64,000 nt of DNA, taken from contig JASSKH010000021.1 in assembly GCA_031763025.1 (NCBI GenBank), positions 2,232,001-2,296,000 on the forward strand, given 5' to 3'. Below, one piece after another: positions 47,860-59,800 of the stretch (its first letter is position 1; every line of letters begins with the position of its first letter). The position numbers and the translations under genes are program-made. Below the pieces are notes generated by a model, which was not told the DNA's origin, ran no database searches, and saw only the letters and a list, made by a program, of their open reading frames with translations. Source of the DNA: Macrocystis pyrifera. Lineage: Eukaryota > Sar > Phaeophyceae > Laminariales > Laminariaceae.

Positions 47860-50800
47860 CCCCCGCGCTTGGTGCGAGAAATGTCTTCCTGTTCGGTGAA
47901 AATCCGACGTGCTCCGTCTCGGCATTGTAGGGTTGCGAGGGTGTATGGTCAGACGACTACGGCCATGCATGATAATGAGTACCCCCGCCCCCTGCCTGGT
48001 CGGTGAAAACCCGACGCGCTCCGTCCCGGCATTGTAGGGATGCGAGGGTCTATGGTCATACGACTACGGCCATGCATGATAATGAATACCCCCCGCCCCC
48101 CTGCGCACGCACGCGTCCGGCATCCGCCCCCAAAGCTATTGCCTTTGAATTGTCGTTGCAGTACAGGCACGAATTGTTGGTTCACTGCAAACCCTCCATT
48201 AACGTGGATCAGATACATAAGTCTACAGATATATCATCTACAGGTCAGATAGATCATCTACGGATCTTGCCGTTCTTGAGGTGTCGTGCAGGATCTGCAC
48301 AGTACAGATCCCGAATCAGAGAACATGTCCTATTGTAGATCGTGCAGGTTATTCGGCTCCCACCCGGCAACATGACCTATTCATAGATCATACACATCAT
48401 ACAGTCTAGGTCACGAAGTAGGAATGATCTGTACATGATCTGTACATGATCTGTACATGATCTGTACATGCCGTGGAACCCTCCCGATAGTGGCGACGGA
48501 CGGCGAAACAGAGAAGGGGATAAGATAAGCAGAACGTTTCTGTGTATCACATCAAGGGTACAACGAAAAAAAGATAACCTTGGCGCGCCACTTTTTTGTT
48601 TTCAAATCCCACATAGGTGTATGTGATTTCTGACAAAAATGGTTTGTTTTGATTTCTGACAAAAATCTCAACCCGATGTTAATAGGTGGTTTTCAATACC
48701 AACATGGTTGCAATTGTGGCACCGTTGTTCTCTTTTTTTTTTTTTTTCTTGTATCCCTGATCACGCAGAAGAAAAACGTAACGAACGCCAAAATGTTGGA
48801 GGACGCCAAAATGTTGGAGGCGTTTCTATTATAGGGGTAGGAGCGGTGCTTCGTACTGAAAGGGACAGCGTGGTCAATGATCTTTTACCAAAGTAAGTAC
48901 GCCTCCCTCCCTCCCTCCCGCCCTCACTTCCCCAACCTCCGATCCCCACCCCCGATTCATTGTTGTCATATTACGTTTTGGTATATTTTTTTCAAATTTT
49001 TCACATTTTTCACATTTTTTTTTCCCCCCGGTAAGGTGGCCATGAGAAAGGCGGGCGCGGCGGAAGCGTGCAAGTCCTGGGAGTCGGAGAGGGAGCAGCA
49101 GCTCGTGAGAGAGGCTCGAGCTTTGCGGTCGAAGCTTGAGGTGGCGGGAGAGGGCAACCAGCGACTCTTGTCGGAGAAGAACGCGCTGCAGGTGATTCGA
49201 GTAGGCGTGTCGAGGGAGGGGAATGCCGCAAAATGAGAGTTGGGTGCGCACAGGGGGTCGCACAACGCGGGGGTGCGGTCGTTTTCCAGCGCTGTTTTTT
49301 TTGTTTTTGTTTTTGTTTTGTTCTTGCCCAGAACGGGAATGTTGTCAGTACCGAACAAAGTAGGTGTGTGTTAGGGAAAAATTCTGGTCGAGAGAGGCTG
49401 AACGTTCCGGAAATAGAACGTACCTGGTACGACTCTAGCAGCCTTACCATCTAGAAAACGAGGGAGAGCGCTGAAAAACGATTGTGCACCCCTTCTGCGT
49501 GGACTCAACGCTATGTACGGTACTGATACTGGTATGTCATACACCTACTACACCAGTGGGCGGGACCCCCCCCCCCCCCCTCCGCACCTGCATATTGTGC
49601 GCTTAAAAAAATTATTGTGGAGACATAGAACAATGTGGCGCGCACGCCGTTGTAGACGTACCATACGGAATTCAGAGGTTATCGACACGTTGTGGGGTTT
49701 TGCTATTATATAATCTTTCTTCAATGTCTCCCCCCGATTTATATTTCTTTTGCCCACATTGTGCAAGCGGGGAGGCGGCGGGGGGGGGGGGCGGGGGGGG
49801 GAAGGGGAGTGTCCCTGCCGCCTGTGTGTACTGTATCCTAATACCGCTATGGACGGAATTGTAGAGTGCGTTAAAACATGAGTGTGGATATCAAACGTTG
49901 CTTACATTACCGTCCAGGGTGTTGTTTGGCTTTTGCGGGTTCCTTCGGAGAGGTGTACTTAGTATGAGTACTATTATAGGCGAGTAAAAATACGCAAAAA
50001 ACAAAAGTCGTCGCGCCGCTTTTTTGTGTCTTCGGGACCCGGGCCGGACGGGGGGCGGGGGGCGGGAGGCGTGGGACACTCATGTCATGTATGGCCGTTG
50101 TCGTATGGCCGTAGCCCCTCGTACCCCGCAATATCGGGAAGTAGCACGCCGGGTTTTCACCGACCAGGCAAGACGCACCAAGCGCTACACGCCATGAGGT
50201 GTTGGGCCAGTCGCACGAAGGGCGGGCTGCACCCTGCTAAGAGCCGCTCGGGAGGCGAACTTTCTTTGGTTGAATGACAACACCCGATGATTTTATATGT
50301 CTTCTGGTGTGTCCACTTCCAGAGAAGGCACTATTGGGTATACTATGTAACTGTGCCTCGTGGGTGCCTCACCGTATACACACTGTGTGATACGATCATT
50401 CCCCTTGTGCGGAGTTAAGGATGCCCACCCCGCACAAACTATCTAAGTCGACCGCCAGCCATCGCTACCGCCAACAATAAAATAACATGAAATAGATATA
50501 ACTAGCAGAGGTGGGGGTTTTAATAGTTGAAGGGCAGGCCTGCAGGGGAGTTGCAGAGGAGGAAGGCGGGGGAGTGCAGGAGGTGTAGACCTAGCGCCCA
50601 ACTTCTGCCGCCCCGGGTAAAGCCGTTGGCCCCATGAAACCCAAACCCAAACGAAGATTGATTCGTACATACGTAAAAGAAATCCGCAGGCAGCTATTAC
50701 AGGGGTCCATAGTTAATAGGACCTATGGCATACATTAAAAATTATATATTTGCACCTTTTTACTAACAAAATTTGGTCCCATTAACTATTGACCCCCGTA

Positions 50801-53800
50801 ATAGCGACCCGCTCACCCGACCACCCGACCCACCCAGTCTCGCCCCCATTGTTGTTGGTGGTCTCGTTCCACCTAATCTCGTTCCATCTAATCTCGTCTC
50901 ATCTCTTGTACCAGGTATATCGTATGATCGTATGATGTTGTGTACCAGGTACCTGGTATATGATACCTGGTACCGTGTAATATCAACGATTTGATGTGAT
51001 ATGGAATGATATGTTATGATGTGATATCGTATCGTACAATATATATAGCACGTCGTAATTTATCGTTTCGGATCATGTACTACTGTATATCACATCGTAT
51101 CATACTATCTCATGTAGTATGATATCGTGTCACATAATACCATAACTCGCCTCAGCTCGTATGGTATCATATACCTGGTATGATGTGACAGGGTATGGCT
51201 TGACGGGATATTATGTGATATGATATGATATGATATATGATATGATATGATGTGATATAAGGTATGATATGATATGATGTGATATAAGGTATGATATGAT
51301 ATGATGTGATATAAGGTATGGTATGATATGATGTGATATAAGGTACGATACGATATGATATGATATACACGATATGATACAATATGATATATCATACGGT
51401 GTAATATCTCACCTCCTCGAACCTTGTATCGTATCGTATCAAGCAGGACCAACTGGCCGACGCGGACTCCGCCAGGCGTTTAGAGGAGCAGCGGATGGCA
51501 CAGCAGCGAGAGGAGTTAGCGAAGACGCAGGTGGGAAGGCAGACGGGGGGGGCGGTCGAAGGAGAGGGCATTCGCAGAAACTCGATTCAGGCGTTGGTAT
51601 AATGGTGGAGGCAGTTTACGAAAGCTGATTGGAACCCCGGTTGGAATCTCAAATCAGGGCATGCTTGGAAACTCGATTAAGGCGTTTTTGGTATGTACTC
51701 GTGTTCTTCGAAAACCCGTTGAAAACCCGGTTGCAATCCCGATTTGGGGCATTTTTTTAAACCCGATGAAGGTGTTCGTGGTATGCTGATGGATGCGTTC
51801 TTCGAACACCGATTGGAAGTCAGAAACGAGAGTTAAGCGCAAAAGATAGGGAGAGAGAAAAAGAGAGAGGCACGCCGATGGGAGGGAAAGGGAGGACCTG
51901 GGTTGTGGGTTTGAGAGAGTTAAATAGAGGGAGAGATGGGCAGGCAATATTCTAGTTGGGAAGAGAGAAGCAAAGAGAGAAGCACAGGTGAGCATAGGAG
52001 AAAGAAGGACTACAGTGAGGCAAGGAGAGACAGAAAAAGAAAGAGAGAGCGATAGAGGGACAGGGAGAGAAACAGACAGACAGAGGAAGAGAGAGAGGTC
52101 AGTTTAAATTACATTTATCTCCCGTATCCCTATGCCCCCCCCCCCCCCCCCCCCCTCTCCCGGGCCTTTCCACGACTTAACAGGAGGCCTTGACGGAAGC
52201 GGAGGCCGACAAAGAAGAAGCGGCGAGGGAGGCGGCAAGCTGCGAAGCTCGGGCGGAGAAGGCGGATAGAGGCCAGGCGGAAGCGCGAAAGGAGCTCGAG
52301 AGGTTAGATGTAACAGACGCCGTTTCTAGTCGTGCCCCACCTCGGGCAGATGACGTAGATCGTTTCTTTCTGGATCATATAGACATTTCAGGGCAGATTG
52401 ATGTGTATGATCGGTGTGACCTACATTAGTAGCTCATGTTGCCGGGTTGCAAGCGTATTGTCTGCGTGCCAGAGAACAAGCTTCCTGCGTTGCATCCGTA
52501 CTGTACGCTTCCTGGGCGGCATCTCAAAACAGCTTAGGATGTAGATGATCTGTATGATCTATCTGTAGATGACATATCTGACACCTGGTATGTCTTTAGA
52601 TAGTGAACTATCTGATCTATCTGTAGTTATTGAACTATCTGACCCATCTGGAGATGATCTATCTGATTTATTTGTAGATAGTGAACTGTTTGATCTGTCT
52701 GTAGATGAACTATCTGATCTATTAGTAGATGATGTGTTTGATATATCTGAACATAATATCTATCTGATCTATCTGTAGATGATCTATCTGATATGCCTGC
52801 AGATAATCTGTATAATCTATATGTACATCATCTATATGATCTTTCCGAAGATGATCTATCTGTAGATGATCTACGAGTATCTGTAGATGATATATCTGTA
52901 GATGACATATCTGGCCGACGTGTGCACGTGTTATACGGTGTCCTCCCCTTCAAGCATGGTTCCGCGTACCCACAAAGAGCACTGAGTGCGCACCGGGGTG
53001 CAAACGTTTTTTTCAGCGCTCCATTTGAAACAAGGCGTTTTCGGAAAAATCTGGTGGAGAGCCTTCCGAATACCTGATATATATACAATACAAGGTTCCC
53101 CTCCCCGGGGGTGTCGTATGAATAGGGGAGTGGCGCAAGAGCGAAAAAATATTCGTATGCAACCCTGCACACTTGTGTAGAAGTAGTACCTGCATCCACC
53201 CATCATTTTAACGTGAAGAACACACACTACATATTTTTGAGGACAGACTATTATACTGTTCGCGGAATTAGTGTGGGATCAATAATTACTACAATAATAA
53301 TATATATTAGGGTAGCGATAAGTGGATATATTGATCCAGCCGACTCGCGGCGATTAAGTTAATTCGTACAAAAAAGTTGCGCGAGGTCGAGGTCGCGCAG
53401 TAATACTTTTGAGACCGGCTGAGTAAGGTACATCACATACATACTGGTACAATGTATATATATGTTCCCCCAAAATAAATGTTTCTTGGTGCTCAGGTAA
53501 CATCAAGGTTTTTCACAGATAAATGCTCGGCGAGAACAAATCGTAGTCCGAGCACTAATAATATTGGAGTACTGGCGGCAAACATACTGCCAGCACCGAG
53601 AAGGCCCAAATACTGAGAGTAATGAGAGTGTGAGCAGTACCGAACCCCGAGAATACAGGTTGCTTAAAGTATGTACCCGCAGTAGTATCGAAACACGAAA
53701 TACTTGGAGTAAAGGCAATATGCGCAGTACAGAACCTCGAGATACTGAGAGTATTCGCAGTACATGCATATATATTCCTCGCACATGCGCATCTTGAAAT

Positions 53801-56800
53801 ACTGCCAGACTGCTTCAATTACTCAAGTTGTCTCCAGCGAAAGTGGTTTGCTCCAACTCCCACTCGTGTGGGAATATCTATTAATAGGTGTGTTTGGTGC
53901 CGAACGCTGGGCCTGAGAATTGTCGACGCGGTGCACAGACGGTTGAAGTATACATCTTACTCACTCGAAGTATACTGGGCATATTGAGGGTATTTCATTA
54001 CTGCGTATACTGAGTCTCGCAGAAGTGTAGCAGTACGAACACTACGAACGGACGAAATACTGCCACTACTGTGTAGACTAGAATACTTGTAGTACCCGCG
54101 GTACGGAACCCCGAGACACTTGAAGCACAACAGGGGGTATCCACGCCAGCAGCAGTAGCGAACCCCGCATTAGTGCGAGCCCGAAAGGTCGTATACGAAG
54201 TAGTATCGACAGAACCTCAAAATACTGCGAGTACTCGCAGTATCTCGAGCGCAAAACCCCCGAAATACTGCGAGTGTACGAAGTACCCACGATAATAAGA
54301 GCAGTATTTTCTCGAACATACTTTGCTTTACTCCCAACTATTGGGAGTAGCTGTGAAAAATGTTGAGGTGTGAACGCACGCCACACGTAAGCGCGCCCAA
54401 ACTCTTTTACCTTAATTGGGTAAAACACACACAAGTAACTTCGTACAACATCATGTATCATATTATACGTTCAGAAAAGCAAGGTGGATGAATGTACTGG
54501 TCGGTACGCAAGAAACCAGAAGTGGAAAATAAACACACACAACTTATTATATTACAATATAATACGAGTATCATACTTCGTACTACCTATACGCTCAGAA
54601 AAGCAAGGTGCGGACGAATGTATCATTATTAATAGTACTACGAGTGTAGTCTTGGTGCAAAAAAAGTAAAAAAAAAAAGGAAGTGAATTTGAAAAAAAAA
54701 AGTGTGGATGGTGCGAGTCGAACCTCGGAAACGAAAATTTTAGGGCGGGCAGTATAGGCTTTCGCTACGCTAGAACAGTGTTCGAACAACTTGCACGTCG
54801 GATTTTTTACGCAATCTAAACTTTGCACGATCTCCTACAGCAGTAGAGTAGCTTGTACAGGTACGACTGCATGTACAGCAGTACTGCTGGAGAATGCCGC
54901 GCGAGGAACGTACGTGTACTGACCCCCTTTCAGCTGGCTCTAGGGTCTATCGGTCAGCAATGTAGGACACACAGCAATGAGAACTACTGCTGTATTACAG
55001 TTAAGTATGTTTTGTACGAACCCTGCTGTACGAATAATTTGTTGTACAGCACATGCGATTTGTTGTTGTTGTACTCGAGACGACAAATATATCGATCCGG
55101 GGATAATGGGTCACACACTGCGGAAGGTACGTGCATCGGCCAATGCCGATGACAACAACAACGAACTACAGTAGTAGTACTGAGCTTACAGCGCGGATCT
55201 TCCATATGCGCATAGTACCCTGCCCGCTGCTGCTGTTGGCGCACTGTGCTGAGCACAGCTGGAGCAGTGGCAATATTGGATCACACACAGCAAAATAAGC
55301 AGAAGAGGATTCTGAAGTAGGTAGGGAGGTGTGTGATGCTGGTTGGTGTGTTCGTGGCGTGGTCAAGTGATCGATCGAATAAACCAACTGCTGTGATAGC
55401 CGCAGTACGATCATCCATACGCGCAAGGTGTGCCCACTGCTGCTGCTGCTGTGGGCAGCAGGGTCGTGGTCCTGTAGGAAGCTGGAGGTAAGCACGCTCT
55501 GTGCACTGCTGCTGTGGCTATTGTTGTCTAGGCGGTGGTCCGTGCTTCGTGCAACACAAAAAATATGTACAGGGATATATACGTCATCTTGGGTATATAC
55601 GGATCAAAAATGCGGACTGCAGGCTCCGACAAACGCAACTAACCACAGCAACACTGCGCATAAGGGTGTGTCGCGCACGCACGGCGGGTGGGCGGCAGCG
55701 TTGGAACGTTGGGATCTGTGCATGTTGTCTGTTGTGTACCTGGCACATGTCTGAGCTGTGTGCTCATAGCTCGTGAGAGCCTGGGGGAGAAAACAGACAG
55801 CATGATGACATGACATGTCGTGAATGTATGTACGGATACGTACGTACAAAGTAAGGCCTCTTACTGAAACCAGGGAAATCGTCTTATCCACTCCCGCCGG
55901 AAAAAACTTTGAGCGCCCGCCACGCGCTTCAGAGTGCACGGATCGCGCCGAGACCTAGACCAATGTGTCCGGCAGGGGATCACGTGTCCGTGTACTTAGT
56001 GTTTTGCCTAAAAGTGCTCGTGCGAAGAGAAAAGTTGGCAAAAGTACGAAAATTTGACAAATATACGTATACCTATATATGTTGAACTTTGTTAGCTACC
56101 CTTATTGCTGTTGTCGAGAATAACGAGCTCTGAACAACCATCGCACCCCTGTACGAGCTCAACGCTATTTATGGGATTCCCCCCCCCCCCCCCCCCAACA
56201 TGCATCACCATCTTATACCATCCATCTTACATTCCTTCATCTACGCCGAAAGTTTCGCTCCGGCCAAAGTGGAATACCTTATCACCCCACACCGTGTGCA
56301 GAACACGTGTGATAGGATAACGCACAACTGTAACAGTTATCACACGTGTGATAGGACAACACATAACACACCGTATAAAAATACCACCCTGTGTGATGAG
56401 ATAACACACCCCCGATGACGAATTTCCGAGGTGGTTTTCTCGACAACGGAAAGAGTGCAAGATCGCCGAGTGACGCGGCTATGCGCCTATTATTGAAAAG
56501 ATCCCGACGCGGTAAATATGTTTGTTTTTTTTGTACGCCCGCCTTGGCCCGTTTAGTACCGCACTGTGCAGAAACAATTATAGTACTATAATTCCAAGTC
56601 TTTTTTTTTCCCCGAGAACTGGATTGCGGTTCCAAAAGGGTCAAGGCGTGGTTTTGGAGAAAATCGGTTCTGAACTTCGTCCCTGGGGGTGTGTTATTTT
56701 ATCACCCGGATGATGCGGTAAATATGTTTTTTTTTTTGTACGCCCACCTTATAGCCCTTTTAGTACCGCACTGTGCAGAAACATATATTCGACTATAATT

Positions 56801-59800
56801 TCCAAGTATTTTCCCCCCCAAAACGCGATTACGATTCTAAAAGGGTTATAATACATGGTTTTGGAGGAAATCGATTCTGAGCTTCATCCCTAGGGGTGTG
56901 ATATGTTATCACCCGGGTGATACGGTAATGCCCCTATATGCTAACGCAGGATTGTTTTTTTTTATCGGGGGGAGGGGGGGGGCGTCACCTTTAGTTTCTA
57001 CGTGGGGAGCAGGGGAGACGACAACTGTGGCGACGACTTTTTTAGTCCAGAATGGCGCTGGGGTTATATTGCTTTAAAACCTCTCACGAGATGACCCGGA
57101 AGATTAAACGGATGTCCTCGAAATAAACAAACACGCACGGTTGGTACGGTACGATATGCGGTAGCTCTGCGTTTGAAGTGTTTAGCTGTTGTTGCAATTT
57201 TTTGCTTCTTCTCTTGTGATACTACCGTGTGTTTTTGTGTTTTATTTCGGGGGTCCATAGTAAATAGGACCAAATATTGTCAGTAAAAATAGGTAAATGT
57301 ATATATTTTTTGTGTGCACAAGAGGTCCTACTTACTATGGTCCCCCGTAATACTATTAATAGTAGTGTTTTTTTCACTCTTTCTGACTGTTTTGTTGTCG
57401 TGTTTTTTTCTTTGCCTTTTTTTTTTTTTTCGCTGCTGTAATTTTTTGTGCCACTGCGTATTGCTCCGAAGTTGCTGTACTGTTTTGTGCTACTGTATAT
57501 ACTGCTTTCATCCGTAGTGGTGGTTTTGCTGTTTCTGTTTCACCGTTTTACTGATTCGCTGTTTGTACGGTTGCGCTGCTGTGTACTACGTATTGTCTTT
57601 TCTGTGTGTTTTCTGCTTTGCTACGAACGGTGTCTCGATTTGAATGACGCAGGAGAGAGACGGAGCTACGGGGCCAGATCGACGGTCTCATCGCAGACAA
57701 GCACCAGATGCAGCAGAAGCTCGCGGAAGTGGCGGCGGAGTCCGAGTCGCGGTTTGCCGGACTGCAGGAGAGCAGGGTAGAGGTGGCGGAAGCCTTGGCC
57801 AAACTGTCGAGCCGGGACACGCAACTGAAGGATGTGCGTGTACCTGTTTTTGGTTTTGTTTTAATCTTGGCTTTGTTCACCTAGTGGTGGTGGTGGCGGT
57901 GGTGAAGGTGGTGGTGATGGTGTGCTCATGTCATGCGCGGTGGCCCTGGTCGAGGGCGGTGTTGGTGGTGGTGGGCGCGGTGTTCATTTTGGTGGTGGGA
58001 GGGGTGTACACTAGACCGTTCTAAATCGTCCCAATTCCCAGATCTATCCGGTGCCCTACTGTAAACCTGTCCAATGCCCCAAACCTATGCAGCATCCTAC
58101 CGCATGGGCGCATGGCACACTCCGTGCCAACCTCCATCACCACACCACTACCACCACCAGCACCGACTACACCTGGCCAGCATTACCACCACCCGCGCGT
58201 TCTGACGCAGCTCACACGTGCACACCCTGAACAGATCATGATCTATCTATCTACTGGCCTAGATCCTAGCTTGCCGTTGTGAGATGTTGTGCAGCATCAT
58301 CCATTGTTGTACTGCTGCAACCATGGAACGACGCCCTTTTATTGTCTTGTTTTGTGTTCGATTGTTTTTTTTCTGTAAAACGATTAATTTTTCTGGGAGT
58401 GTGTGCAGTTTTTTTTTTTCCGCTGCCCCCTCCCCCCATTATTTACTTTTCTGAGAACATGCAGGTTCCCCCCCCCCCCCCCCCCCCCCGCCCATTATTT
58501 ACTGAGAGCATATGCAGGTCCCCCCCCCCCCCCCCCTCCCCTACCGGTAACGTGAGCTATGCATCGATCATACTTTTCAGGAAGGTATCAGCCCTGAAAC
58601 CACCAAGTAGATCGTTCGAATGGGATACCGATTACTTTTCCGATGTGCGCACCTTCAGGCGCGCGATTCGGAGCAGTCCGTTCGGGACAGACTGACGGAG
58701 GAGGAGAGAGCCTCGGCCGCGGCAAGGCAGGAGAGAGCCGACGTGCAGGGTCAGCTGTCCCGCCGAGAACGAGAGGTGGGAAACTTGAGTAGACAACAGT
58801 CGGGTAGACTTGGAGTTCACAATACGGGTACGGGGCACGTTTTGACCGAATATTTCTATCTCACAGCCGACGTTTTTTTTTTTCTTTTTTTTCTTCGTAT
58901 GTGTGTAATGTGTACGTACCAGCGCACATTTTTTTTACGATAGTTACGATTTGTCCACCTTTTTGCATGCGTCGTCCTCTGCTCTGCTCTGCTCTGCTGT
59001 CGTGCCGCGGTGGCGCGGCCCTTGCAGCTGGAAGCCTCCGAAGAGGCTTTGAAGAGTCTCCAAGGATGCGAGGACGAAGCCAAGCGCTTGTCGGCCGAAC
59101 TGCTGGAGAGCGAGGTATTTTTTTTTTTCCGGCGGGGTTGTTCATGGGTCAGGTCCCTCGCGGGTCGTTCGGGTCTGTTCGGGTCAGGGTGACCCGACCC
59201 GACCCGACCTGACGTGACCGAACCCGTGAGATTTAGAACAGATAAATTGCGCAGCTTGCGAAGTGGGGTATCAACTATTATATTAGCCGAACGCACAACT
59301 GGCGTATTCGTAATTATTTTATATACCCTCCTGACCCGAACCGACCCGACCCGTTATACTTCGACAACCTCCTGACCGGTCAAGAGCCCTGGTGATACCC
59401 CCTTTTGAATTGGACACACTTTTTTGGGACAGCTAACTTGGAATTAGTGTGGGATATTTTTCTAACGTGATAATCTGTACCTCCCCGAGCGGAAATGGTC
59501 TTCATAGGTTGGTGGCTTTGAACCCTAACCCTGACGCTCTGCCAAAAAAAACACGTATCCCCATTTTGCCCCCCCCCCAGGAAGGGGATAAGATTAGCCA
59601 AAAGTTTCTACGTGATATATGAAAACAGCGTAATGAGCGCCAAAATGTTGGAGGTGTCTCTATCAGGAGTAAGAATGGTGCTCCGTCTCGAAAGGGATGC
59701 GTGGTCAATGGTCAAATGACTAAGGCAGGCAACAGATGAGTACCCCCCCGCTCCCCGAGTACGCCCACACCCCCCCCCCCTCCCTCCCCACTGGGAAAAA

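Noticed and set aside
51105..51452. 115-codon ISYH repeat frame
   Set aside because: Translation of the TATGA minisatellite inside an intron of the FHA gene.
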